Below, piece by piece: positions 27,052 to 34,485 of a stretch of DNA of 36,564 bases. Origin of the DNA: an uncultured Oxalobacteraceae bacterium. Lineage in GTDB: Bacteria > Pseudomonadota > Gammaproteobacteria > Burkholderiales > Burkholderiaceae_D. The stretch spans positions 1-36,564 of the forward strand of contig CAIOYD010000061.1 in the NCBI GenBank assembly GCA_903862415.1, in the 5' to 3' direction. A program made the translations under genes and the position numbers. The notes beneath the pieces were generated by a model. The model worked only from the letters and a program-made list of their open reading frames with translations. It ran no database searches and was not told the DNA's origin. The first letter of the stretch is position 1; the number at the start of each line of letters is the position of its first letter.

Positions 27052-28397
27052 GAAAGCGTTCCTGTGATTGTCGCAGAAAACTGCGACAGTAATTTATCCA
27101 GCAGCGACAATGCCGTCGCCAGTTCTGTTTCGGTAATCACCAGCGGTGGCGCCAAAATAAGCAGATTGCTGCGCACCGCAAAGGACACACCCTGTCTGCG
27201 CGCTTCATTGACCAATGCGCGCAAACCGGCATTAACTCCGCCCCAGGCAACTATAGGCTCCCGACTTGTGCGGTTATTTACCAGTTCAATCACGGCAAAC
27301 AAACCGGCGCCACGAATATCGCCAATAATCGTGTGACGCTGCTTTAACTGCTGCAGTTGCGCAAACAGGGCCTGCCCCAGATCATGTGAACGTGCAATCA
27401 GCCCTTCCTCTTCATACGCTCTGACCGCAGCCAGCCCGGCCGCGCACGACAGTGGATGACCACTGTAAGTCAGCCCGGTATACAACATGCTGGCTTCAAG
27501 GCGGGCATTGATGTCGGCCGACACCACTACCGCCCCCAGCGGAATATGCGCACCGGTAATCCCTTTGGCCAGTGTCATCATATCCGGCCGGAATTCCGCT
27601 CCGGCATGCTGCCAGCCAAACCATTTTCCGGTACGACCAAAGCCGGCCATGACTTCATCCGCAATCAACACCACATCCTGCTCAGCACACAGCCCATGCA
27701 ATGCAGACCAGTAATCGGCCGGTGCCACAATGCCATTGGTGCCGGCATGCGACTCCATCAACACCGCCGCCACCTCTGCCGCACCTGCCTGCTCAATCAC
27801 GGCACGGATATCACTGACGCATTCGCGCGCGCAGGCATTCGCATCGCTGAACCCAAACGGGCAGCGATAACAATACGGCGGCGCCACCCGCAACACTTTT
27901 TCTGTCAATGGATACTTGTCGCCACGCGGGTCACCGCTGAAATTCATGGTTGCCATCGAAGCACCATGATAGGAACGTTGCCGTGCTACAACAGCACCCG
28001 CAGCTTTGCCGGACGCCCAGCGGGCAAATTTGACCGCATTCTCATTCGCATCAGCACCGGCGAGCGTGAAAAACACCCGTCCACCTTCAAACTCACTGAC
28101 TTCGAGCAACTTTTGCGCCAAAGCGCGACGTGGTTCCGCCCCCCACTCCGAGGTGATAAAACACAGTTGATCGGCCTGGGCTTTAATCGCCGCAATCACT
28201 CTGGGATGCTGATGTCCGAGATTGCTGCATTCAGCCAGACTGCTCATGTCTATGTAATGATGACCACTGTCATCCCAAAACTGAGCTCCCTGCCCGCCGG
28301 TAATTGTCGGGGCCGCCCACTCCTGCTGCACACACCAGCTGTGCATGACCACCTGTTGTTCCTTTTTGTGAATTTCTGGAATCTTATTAGTTGACAT
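27048..28397 (-). CDS. class III aminotransferase, first gene of the operon (taurine/beta-alanine-pyruvate-like)
   Basis: 449 residues, PLP fold type I. The schiff-base lysine is K278 in MMTLAKGITGAHIP; the cofactor-binding LIADEVMAGFGRTGKWFG precedes it; GADANENAVKFAR is near residue 117. A four-cysteine patch (YCYRCPFGFSDANACAREC, about 174-192) is seen in the taurine-pyruvate and related omega-aminotransferase subgroup. These enzymes transaminate amino groups distal to the carboxylate. Its coupling to the CatIJ-like genes suggests that its product is the keto acid the CoA-transferase uses, for example 3-aminoadipate to 3-oxoadipate. The reaction class is secure; the substrate is inference. 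Only a weak GGA lies before the ATG. Confidence 0.88.
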   Translation of the reverse strand: MSTNKIPEIHKKEQQVVMHSWCVQQEWAAPTITGGQGAQFWDDSGHHYIDMSSLAECSNLGHQHPRVIAAIKAQADQLCFITSEWGAEPRRALAQKLLEVSEFEGGRVFFTLAGADANENAVKFARWASGKAAGAVVARQRSYHGASMATMNFSGDPRGDKYPLTEKVLRVAPPYCYRCPFGFSDANACARECVSDIRAVIEQAGAAEVAAVLMESHAGTNGIVAPADYWSALHGLCAEQDVVLIADEVMAGFGRTGKWFGWQHAGAEFRPDMMTLAKGITGAHIPLGAVVVSADINARLEASMLYTGLTYSGHPLSCAAGLAAVRAYEEEGLIARSHDLGQALFAQLQQLKQRHTIIGDIRGAGLFAVIELVNNRTSREPIVAWGGVNAGLRALVNEARRQGVSFAVRSNLLILAPPLVITETELATALSLLDKLLSQFSATITGTLS

Positions 28398-28428
28398 TTA
28401 TGTCCATATCGGTAAAATATTCGCACAG

Positions 28429-28442
28429 AGAACAAAAGTTCT
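28429..28442. promoter_or_regulatory. candidate IclR operator (AGAAC-AAAA-GTTCT)
   Basis: A perfect 5-bp inverted repeat, AGAAC (28429-28433) and GTTCT (28438-28442), sits just downstream of the predicted transcription start of the operon, in the 106-bp gap shared with the divergent IclR gene. Its place suits a repressor. It is short, so chance cannot be excluded. Binding by the neighbouring regulator is inferred. Confidence 0.45.
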
Positions 28443-28452
28443 GATAGAGTTC

Positions 28453-28482
28453 ATTCTAAACCACCCTAATTTCGACTGTCAA
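28453..28482 (-). promoter_or_regulatory. sigma70-type promoter of the 12-gene operon
   Basis: On the minus strand TTGACA (28482-28477) is followed after 18 bp by TAGAAT (28458-28453), a perfect -35 and a 5-of-6 -10 box. The transcript would start near 28446, giving a leader of about 50 nt before the aminotransferase ATG. Confidence 0.75.
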
Positions 28483-28503
28483 TACAATCCCAACCAATGA
28501 ATC

Positions 28504-29277
28504 ATGGCTGAAAAACCCGACGAATTTATCCAAAGTTTTGCCAACGGCTTAAGGCTGATTTGCGCCTACAACAGCGAGCACGCCCGGATGACACTCTCCG
28601 AAGTCGCAGCCAGATGTGACATGACCCGCGCCATGGCGCGACGCCTGCTGTGGACGCTGGAAAAATTGGGCTATGTAGAAAATTCCGGTCGCTTGTTTTA
28701 TCTCAAACCAAAAATTCTCGAACTCGGCTACGCTTATCTGTCTTCACAGCGCCTGCTCACCGTAGCCCAACCTCTCCTGGAACGACTCGCACTGCGAGTA
28801 CAGGAATCCTGTTCGATGTCAGTCCTGGATGGCCCCGACATTATGTATGTGTTGCGTATACCCACCAAACGCATCATGAAAGTCAACCTCGGTGTCGGCA
28901 CTCGTCTGCCCGCCTGGCCCACATCCATGGGCCGGATTTTGCTGGGATCACTCACCGAACCCGAACTCGATATCTATCTGGAACAAACTACGCCGCAAGC
29001 GCTGACGGCCCACACCGTCACTGACAAAGCACAGTTAAAACAGATCATCCAATCCTGCAGCAGCCAGGGCTGGGCCATCGTTAATCAGGAACTGGAACTG
29101 GGCTTATGCTCGGTGGCGGTTCCGCTGCGCAATCCTCAGGGAAAAATAATTGCCGCCATCAACATCGGCACACCCAGCACCGAGACAGCCATAGAAAATT
29201 TCAAAAGCCAGTACCTGTCGGAATTGCAGCAGACGGCCACTGAAATCATGAGCCTGATGTCTTACCAAACCTATTAA
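28504..29277 (+). CDS. IclR-family regulator, PcaR/PobR subgroup
   Basis: 257 residues: an N-terminal winged helix-turn-helix (about 8-70; MTLSEVAARCDMTRAMARRLLWTLEKLGYV) and a C-terminal IclR effector domain (about 80-250; VNLGVGTRLPAWPTSMGRILL, GWAIVNQELELGLCSVAVPL). The helix starting RAMARRLL and the LPAxxTSMGR segment are those of the PcaR/PcaU/PobR subgroup, which responds to beta-ketoadipate or aromatic acids. It is divergent from an operon that contains CatIJ-like genes, so it most likely controls that operon, with 3-oxoadipate or a precursor as a reasonable effector guess. Family is confident; effector is inferred. Confidence 0.9.
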   Translation: MAEKPDEFIQSFANGLRLICAYNSEHARMTLSEVAARCDMTRAMARRLLWTLEKLGYVENSGRLFYLKPKILELGYAYLSSQRLLTVAQPLLERLALRVQESCSMSVLDGPDIMYVLRIPTKRIMKVNLGVGTRLPAWPTSMGRILLGSLTEPELDIYLEQTTPQALTAHTVTDKAQLKQIIQSCSSQGWAIVNQELELGLCSVAVPLRNPQGKIIAAINIGTPSTETAIENFKSQYLSELQQTATEIMSLMSYQTY

Positions 29278-29313
29278 ACACACGATGAACAACATACTTA
29301 CAGGATCAGCATC

Positions 29314-29901
29314 ATGATCCGCATTCGTCAGGCCAACTTTCAGGATGCCGAAGCCATCGCCAGTTTGCACGCGCAAAGCTGGCGCCTGGCTTATCACAAC
29401 ATACTCGATGCCGACTATCTGCGCTGCACACTCGATGAAGATCGTTTGCATGACTGGCTCGACCGCCTCGGCGGTCACGATGACAGCCAATATGTGATCG
29501 TCGCTGAAGATGTCCGCAATGCCAATACCTTAGCCGGTTTTGCCTGTGCCTACGGCGCCTATGATCACCAGGTCGGCACCTTGCTGGAAAACCTGCATGC
29601 GCATCCGCAACACAAAAAACAGGGCATAGGAAAAATGCTGTTACGCCAGATCGCCACCTGGAGTGTGCATCACTTCCCGCAAGATGCACTGCATTTATGG
29701 GTGGTGGCAGAAAACCATCCGGCCATCGGTTTTTACAGCCATCTGGGCGGCATCCAGGACAGCGCCGATATCTGGGATGCCCCTGGCGGCAACAAAGTGC
29801 CAGAATTACGTTTTACCTGGCCCGATCCTTCCTGCCTGATTAAGACCAACCAATTCGACATGTTTAAAAACCCGTCGTATGTGGTGCCAGATAATTCGTA
29901 A
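29314..29901 (+). CDS. GNAT-family N-acetyltransferase
   Basis: 195 residues. The acetyl-CoA pyrophosphate loop is QHKKQGIGKMLL (about 102-113), preceded by the strand with LHAHP; the tail ENHPAIGFYSHLGG is the usual GNAT motif B. The acceptor substrate cannot be deduced. It lies 36 bp behind the IclR gene with AGGA 8 nt before its ATG, so it is probably co-transcribed with the regulator. In an old Pseudomonas pathway beta-lysine is N6-acetylated before transamination; this gene could do a similar job, but that is speculation. Confidence 0.85.
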   Translation: MIRIRQANFQDAEAIASLHAQSWRLAYHNILDADYLRCTLDEDRLHDWLDRLGGHDDSQYVIVAEDVRNANTLAGFACAYGAYDHQVGTLLENLHAHPQHKKQGIGKMLLRQIATWSVHHFPQDALHLWVVAENHPAIGFYSHLGGIQDSADIWDAPGGNKVPELRFTWPDPSCLIKTNQFDMFKNPSYVVPDNS

Positions 29902-29927
29902 TTCCCATGCGCAATAAAACCAAGTAG

Positions 29928-29955
29928 GGTGTATTAGCCAAAGGCGTAATACACC
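29928..29955. repeat. GGTGTATTA/TAATACACC hairpin repeat between convergent genes
   Basis: GGTGTATTA (29928-29936) and TAATACACC (29947-29955) form a 9-bp stem extended by GCC and GGC around an AAA loop with one bulged G. It lies between the convergent GNAT and amidohydrolase stop codons. The wording (AGGGTG-ATTA, then TAAT-CACC) is that of a widespread proteobacterial intergenic repeat family. It lacks a clear T-run but could still act as a bidirectional transcript end. Confidence 0.6.
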
Positions 29956-29964
29956 ACCTCCCGA

Positions 29965-31260
29965 TTACGGAATATTCTTAATAATCTCCCCACCCTTCAT
30001 CACAAAGCTGACCGAACGCAACAACTTCACATCGGTCAGCGGATCGCCTTTAACCGCAATCAGATCGCCATAACGACCGACTTCAATGGCACCCACATCC
30101 TGACTGCGGCCGAGTGCCTCGGCTGCATTCACGGTGGCTGAGCGTATCGCCTGCAGCGGCGTCATCCCCCACTCAACCATGGTCGCAAACTGCCTGGCAT
30201 TATCCCCATTCGGATAAATACCACCATCCGTGCCATACACCATCTTGACGCCAGCCTTGACCGCATTGCGGAAATTCTGCCGCTGCTTCAAACCAATGGC
30301 GCGCTCCTTGTCGAGCGACTCACGGAACATACCATTTTTCTCGCCTTCAGCCAGAATATAATCGTCGTTATACACATCCATCGAAAACCAGGTGCCATGC
30401 AGTTTGGCCAAGGCGTACGATTCCTCATCCGACAAACTGGCATGCTCTATCGTATCGGCTCCGGCACGAATGGCATCATTAATCCCACCGGTACCATGCG
30501 CATGCACGGCGACTTTCATGCCCAGCATGTGCGCTTCATCCACCAGCGCCTTCATTTCAACCAGAGAATACTGCTGCCCGCTAACTGAATCGGTTTTGGA
30601 AAACACACCACCGGTAGCGCAAAACTTGATCACTTCGGCACCGTATTTACGCAACTTGCGCACTGTGGCGCGAATCGCATCCGGACCATCGGCAATACCC
30701 GGATTAGGAATCACAAACGATGGTGGAAATTCCGTAGTGTCGCAATGACCACCGGTGGCACCAATCATATAGGTTGCCGGAACGATCCGCGGACCCGTAA
30801 TCTGATGCTCTTCTATGCCCTGCTTGATGGCGACATCATCATAATTATTGGAACCCACATTACGTACGGTCGTGAATCCGGCTTCCACCGTTTTACGCGC
30901 ATTCGCCACACCCACCACAGTCCAGAAATTATCGGTAAACTCATTAGTGCGATAACCAGAATAATGTGGGTCGCTCGTCAAATGCACATGCATGTCGATC
31001 AGACCAGGCAAAATCGTCATGCCAGGCAAATCGAACGTGCGCGCACCGGCAGGAATGGCCGCACCGGCCGAAGCGACATTCACAATCCGGCCCGCACGAA
31101 TCGTGATCTGTGGATGCTGCACCACTTTACCTGAGACCACATCAAGCATTTTTTCTGCCGTCACCACCACAGTTTCTTCTTCTGCCAAAACACTCTGCCA
31201 TGGGCAGGATAAGGCCACACACACCAACATCAGTCGGGCAAATAAATTACGGCTAACCAT
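29965..31260 (-). CDS. exported metal-dependent amidohydrolase (Xaa-Pro/Xaa-Arg dipeptidase-like)
   Basis: 431 residues with a signal peptide (about 1-26, ending VLA). Amidohydrolase-superfamily metal ligands are all visible: H91-V-H93 (DMHVH), the bridging Lys212 (VIKFCATGG), His253/His255 (AVHAHG), His273 (IEHAS) and Asp345 (YGTDGG). This is the binuclear subgroup (Met_dep_hydrolase_A) whose characterised members (Caulobacter Cc2672 and Sgx9260) are carboxypeptidases on dipeptides, including those ending in Arg or Lys. So a periplasmic dipeptidase is the best guess. It follows the TonB receptor gene after a terminator, suggesting separate or read-through expression, and plausibly works with that receptor. 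Confidence 0.9.
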   Translation of the reverse strand: MVSRNLFARLMLVCVALSCPWQSVLAEEETVVVTAEKMLDVVSGKVVQHPQITIRAGRIVNVASAGAAIPAGARTFDLPGMTILPGLIDMHVHLTSDPHYSGYRTNEFTDNFWTVVGVANARKTVEAGFTTVRNVGSNNYDDVAIKQGIEEHQITGPRIVPATYMIGATGGHCDTTEFPPSFVIPNPGIADGPDAIRATVRKLRKYGAEVIKFCATGGVFSKTDSVSGQQYSLVEMKALVDEAHMLGMKVAVHAHGTGGINDAIRAGADTIEHASLSDEESYALAKLHGTWFSMDVYNDDYILAEGEKNGMFRESLDKERAIGLKQRQNFRNAVKAGVKMVYGTDGGIYPNGDNARQFATMVEWGMTPLQAIRSATVNAAEALGRSQDVGAIEVGRYGDLIAVKGDPLTDVKLLRSVSFVMKGGEIIKNIP

Positions 31261-31294
31261 ACAAACTCCTCAATTCAATTCTATTGACCTACTT

Positions 31295-31327
31295 AAAAAA
31301 ACCGCACAGAAAATGCACTGTGCGGTT
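31295..31327 (-). terminator. terminator after the TonB receptor gene
   Basis: CTGTGCGGTT (31318-31327) and AACCGCACAG (31300-31309) form a perfect 10-bp stem with an 8-nt loop. Reading leftward it is followed by six T (31295-31300). It lies 18 bp past the receptor stop and 35 bp before the amidohydrolase start. Confidence 0.88.
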
Positions 31328-31345
31328 GAGTTACTTCCAGTTTTT

Positions 31346-34144
31346 TTATTTGAACTTATAAGTTCCACGCAGATACACGGCACGACCAATAGGATCGGCA
31401 TAACGTGCATCATAACCCTGCTGATACGTCACACCCTGATTGGTAAAGGGTGGAGCCGTATTTAACAGATTGCGTATACCGGCCGTCATCGACAGATTTT
31501 TAATGCCGGTGAAGGTTGCCGAAACACCCCAGATAGAATAATGCGAAACATCTTGCGCATACTGTGGATCAACCGAGTTCTGATCATGATAGCCAGAGAG
31601 GAATTTCTGGACCACGGTAGCACTCCATGCACCTTCAGACCACTGGAATTCCAGATTATGCTTCCAGCGGAATACCGGGCCATTATCAGCAAACGTACCA
31701 ACGTTTTGCGTCCATGGTCCACCTTTATAGTTTTGATACTCGTAACGGTCTACATAGGTACCATCCATCGACACCAGGAAATTACCTAAATCAGTCTTAG
31801 GCAAACGCCAGATGGCGCTGAAATCAAAACCATCGGTTTTCTTGTCACCCAGATTTTGCATATGATCAGCAGCATAATTCAATGCAGTACCGGAGGCGTT
31901 GTAATTAAACAGGCCAATATACTTTGCCGGATCACCAAAAATGGTTGCTTCCGACAGCGGACTGATCGTATCCGTAATGTGGATATTCCAGTAATCCACT
32001 GATACCGTTACCTGAGTAATTGGCTCAACAACGATCCCCATCGAAAAACTCTTCGATTTTTCCGGTTTCAAATTCAGGTTACCGCCGGATTGAAGATTTT
32101 GCTGTGCGTTACAGGCCACGTTCGGATTGGCACCAGAAATAACCGTACCAGTACCGCCAACACCTGGCGTACCACCTGGGCACAATACCGGATCATCATA
32201 CGTATTGGCGGTATTACTGATGTATAACGGCTGATTTTTTTCATACAGCGATGGCGCACGGAAACCGGTATCGGCCGAGGCACGCAACATCACCTGTTTA
32301 GCCGGTTGATAACGCAACCCGATTTTCGGATTGAAGGTACTGCCTACATCGCTGTAATCATCCACACGTGCGGCGATTTGCAGATCCAGCTGCTTGGTCA
32401 ATGGCGCATCAAATTCAGTGAATAACGCACTGATATTGCGGCTACCCACAGTACTTACCGCACCAGCCAGACCGGTACTTGCTGCCTGAGAAGCAATCGC
32501 ATTATTCACATCGTATTCAGCACGTTCACGGCGGAATTCACCACCCACGGCCACACCCATCGGACCACCGGCCAATTCACCGAATTCACGGCTGGCCTTA
32601 AAATCCACGCCAGTAGAAGACGTTTTACCGCCGACGATCTGACCGAGCAACTGATTGGCATTCATGTAAGCCAGACCTGCTGTCGACTGAGGGCCGAAGG
32701 CATTTAAAATCGGACCACCGGCAATCGGTGTCGTCTGTGGAATTCCCGTTACCGGATCGAGTATCGGCTGACCACTGGAATCAAGCACCTGCTTGGTTCC
32801 GGTAATCCCCTGAAACACGCTCGCATCAGTAAGATAACCACCAGTCAGCGTGCTGCTAGCGGTCGCTTTGGAATACACGAAACCGGCTTTATAATCCCAA
32901 TCTGCTACCTGCCCTTGCACACCAAGCACCAGCCGATCACTCTTGCTGACATCTTTTTCTACCCGCTTACCAGCCTGCAATGGCCGCCAACTAATACTCA
33001 ACGGACCGGTTAAACCGGCAACCGCCGGAACGCCACCAGAACCACCGGGATAATAAATACTGCCTACCGGAACGTACAAACCTGTGAGCGCAGTATCTTC
33101 TGTGTCATACAGCGGTGCCGGAGCAATGCTGTTGATATTCCATGAATTGGAATGTAAATATTCCACCGTGGCGGTATTATCCGCGTTCAGCTTCAATGCA
33201 CCTTTGGTAAAGAAACTTGTTTGCTGAGTTTCAGGGATATTGTCGACCAGAGCGGAATAATCAAAACGGCAAACAGGATTAGTCGGATCATTGGTTGGAT
33301 AACTGTGATTCTTCGGATCACATCCGGCAGCATAAGAAGTATTGCCCGACAAGGTACTGAGGTTATCGTAGTAATTGGCAATCGGCGTATTGCCGCTGGT
33401 ATTGCTCACACCATGCGCAGGAATAATCCCGGTGCTGGAAAACGACCGGTCTGCCGCTGTCATCACACTTTGATGATGAAAATCGACCACACCAAAAATA
33501 TTGAAGCCATCTTTATCCAGATCACCAAAACCGGCCAGCGCGTTGATACGCTTGTCGCCAGCACCGGTTTCTTTCGGACGCGAACCATCGAGTGTAATTT
33601 CAACACCGGTTACCGAACGCTTGGTAATAAAGTTAATCACGCCACCAATCGCATCGGTACCATAAATCGCGGAAGCGCCATCACGCAATACTTCAACGCG
33701 ATCGAGTGCCGCCATCGGGATAATATTCAGATCGACAGTTGCGCCATCATAAGGATGGGTTGCCAGACGACGGCCATTCAACAGCACCAACGTTTTATTG
33801 GAACCGATGCCGCGCAAATCTGCCTGCGACGCGCCACCCGTGGTCACACCAACGGACTGACTGCTACCCTGGGAAGTCTGATTGGTGGACAGGGAATTCA
33901 ACACCTGTTCGGCCGTAACCAAACCTTGTTTGGCAAAATCTTCTGCTTTTAATGTCGTCACTGGCAAGGCATTTTCAGACGCCATCCGTTTGATGGATGA
34001 ACCGGTAATTTCAACCCGTTGTACCTGCGCGGTATCGCTGTTTTGTTGCGCCAACACTGGCTGTGCCAGCAAGCCCATTCCCAGCGCGACACCGCCAGAA
34101 AACATTAAACGCATCGATCGTGACAAAATAGTTTCCATCATCAT
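31346..34144 (-). CDS. TonB-dependent outer-membrane receptor
   Basis: 932 residues. A signal peptide ends about residue 32 (VLAQQ). The plug domain (about 45-180) contains VEITGSSIKR, LRGIGSNKTLVLLNGRRL and VEVLRDGASAIYGTDAIGGVINFITK. The rest is a 22-strand beta-barrel with many aromatic-rich strands, ending in YLRGTYKFK, a typical outer-membrane C-terminus with terminal Phe-Lys. The large size and plug sequence are those of the Asn/Gly-rich receptors used by proteobacteria for peptides or oligosaccharides rather than a siderophore-specific group; the ligand is not readable. GGGAG lies 8 nt before the first of three ATG codons. The amidohydrolase gene follows. Confidence 0.93.
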   Translation of the reverse strand: MMMETILSRSMRLMFSGGVALGMGLLAQPVLAQQNSDTAQVQRVEITGSSIKRMASENALPVTTLKAEDFAKQGLVTAEQVLNSLSTNQTSQGSSQSVGVTTGGASQADLRGIGSNKTLVLLNGRRLATHPYDGATVDLNIIPMAALDRVEVLRDGASAIYGTDAIGGVINFITKRSVTGVEITLDGSRPKETGAGDKRINALAGFGDLDKDGFNIFGVVDFHHQSVMTAADRSFSSTGIIPAHGVSNTSGNTPIANYYDNLSTLSGNTSYAAGCDPKNHSYPTNDPTNPVCRFDYSALVDNIPETQQTSFFTKGALKLNADNTATVEYLHSNSWNINSIAPAPLYDTEDTALTGLYVPVGSIYYPGGSGGVPAVAGLTGPLSISWRPLQAGKRVEKDVSKSDRLVLGVQGQVADWDYKAGFVYSKATASSTLTGGYLTDASVFQGITGTKQVLDSSGQPILDPVTGIPQTTPIAGGPILNAFGPQSTAGLAYMNANQLLGQIVGGKTSSTGVDFKASREFGELAGGPMGVAVGGEFRRERAEYDVNNAIASQAASTGLAGAVSTVGSRNISALFTEFDAPLTKQLDLQIAARVDDYSDVGSTFNPKIGLRYQPAKQVMLRASADTGFRAPSLYEKNQPLYISNTANTYDDPVLCPGGTPGVGGTGTVISGANPNVACNAQQNLQSGGNLNLKPEKSKSFSMGIVVEPITQVTVSVDYWNIHITDTISPLSEATIFGDPAKYIGLFNYNASGTALNYAADHMQNLGDKKTDGFDFSAIWRLPKTDLGNFLVSMDGTYVDRYEYQNYKGGPWTQNVGTFADNGPVFRWKHNLEFQWSEGAWSATVVQKFLSGYHDQNSVDPQYAQDVSHYSIWGVSATFTGIKNLSMTAGIRNLLNTAPPFTNQGVTYQQGYDARYADPIGRAVYLRGTYKFK

Positions 34145-34241
34145 TGCTGTTACTCCCAGAAGATTTATTTTTTAATTAGTAAGTTCGCAGTCTCTAGCAA
34201 CATCGTCAAAATTAAATTGTATATTCAACTTTGATGCATCT

Positions 34242-34271
34242 ATAAGACCACTTTTTACAATTTCATGTCAA
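34242..34271 (-). promoter_or_regulatory. candidate promoter of the TonB receptor gene
   Basis: On the minus strand TTGACA (34271-34266) is followed after 18 bp by TCTTAT (34247-34242), a 4-of-6 match to the -10 consensus. The leader to the first ATG at 34144 would be about 90 nt. No operator or riboswitch is evident in it. Confidence 0.5.
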
Positions 34272-34350
34272 CAACTTTTGACTCGGAATTTATGTAAAAC
34301 AACATGTGCTTATTTTTACCGCATAAGTTCGCCAGACGAACGAAAATTAT

Positions 34351-34413
34351 GGTGCGCAGCGCACCAACCCGAACTGATTACGGTTTTTTTTGCGCAGCGC
34401 TGGTGCAAAAAAA
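34351..34413. repeat. paired GCGCAGCGC hairpins in the receptor upstream region
   Basis: The 341-bp gap between the receptor and the YciC-like gene holds two related hairpins. The first is GGTGCG (34351-34356) with CGCACC (34360-34365). The second has TTTTTTTTGC (34384-34393) facing GCAAAAAAA (34405-34413). Both contain TGCGCAGCGC. The A/T-rich flanks of the second would give T-runs in both directions. Nothing else is recognised here apart from the promoter and the terminator at 34425-34456. Confidence 0.45.
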
Positions 34414-34424
34414 TCAGGCCCAAT

Positions 34425-34456
34425 AAAAAATGCCCGCCATACAATTGGCGGGCATT
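34425..34456 (-). terminator. terminator after the YciC-like membrane protein gene
   Basis: TGGCGGGCATT (34446-34456) and AATGCCCGCCA (34429-34439) form a perfect 11-bp stem with a 6-nt loop, followed in the leftward direction by six T (34425-34430). It lies 29 bp past the stop codon at 34486. Confidence 0.88.
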
Positions 34457-34485
34457 ATTTGCCTGACTTGTTTTATTTAGGCTGT

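Larger units (their letters stand above)
14641..28482 (-). other. 12-gene catabolic operon (transport, transamination, CoA transfer, peptidases)
   Basis: Twelve genes run leftward from a promoter at 28482-28453 to 14641. Seven junctions are 4-bp ATGA overlaps (27048, 26182, 25400, 24723, 23971, 20355-20358 and the two at 18032 and 16623 give eight candidate couplings when the overlap at each is counted from the start chosen here); the rest have gaps of only 7, 10 and 20 bp. This argues for one transcript and coupled translation. Order: aminotransferase, CoA-transferase A and B, two permeases, binding protein, aldehyde dehydrogenase, second aminotransferase, M81 peptidase, ABC ATPase, M20 peptidase, S9 peptidase. 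The transcript extent is inferred from spacing. Confidence 0.8.

Noticed and set aside
25400-28397. Aromatic beta-ketoadipate pathway (cat/pca cluster)
   Set aside because: CatIJ-like genes and a PcaR-like regulator are present, but there is no dioxygenase, cycloisomerase, lactone hydrolase or thiolase; the neighbours process amines instead.
28429-28442. LexA- or Fur-type box upstream of the operon
   Set aside because: The inverted repeat AGAAC-AAAA-GTTCT does not match either consensus; an IclR site is more plausible from position.
33221-33952. 243-codon plus-strand open frame inside the TonB receptor gene
   Set aside because: It is antisense to a confidently identified receptor coding region, with no promoter or family signal.
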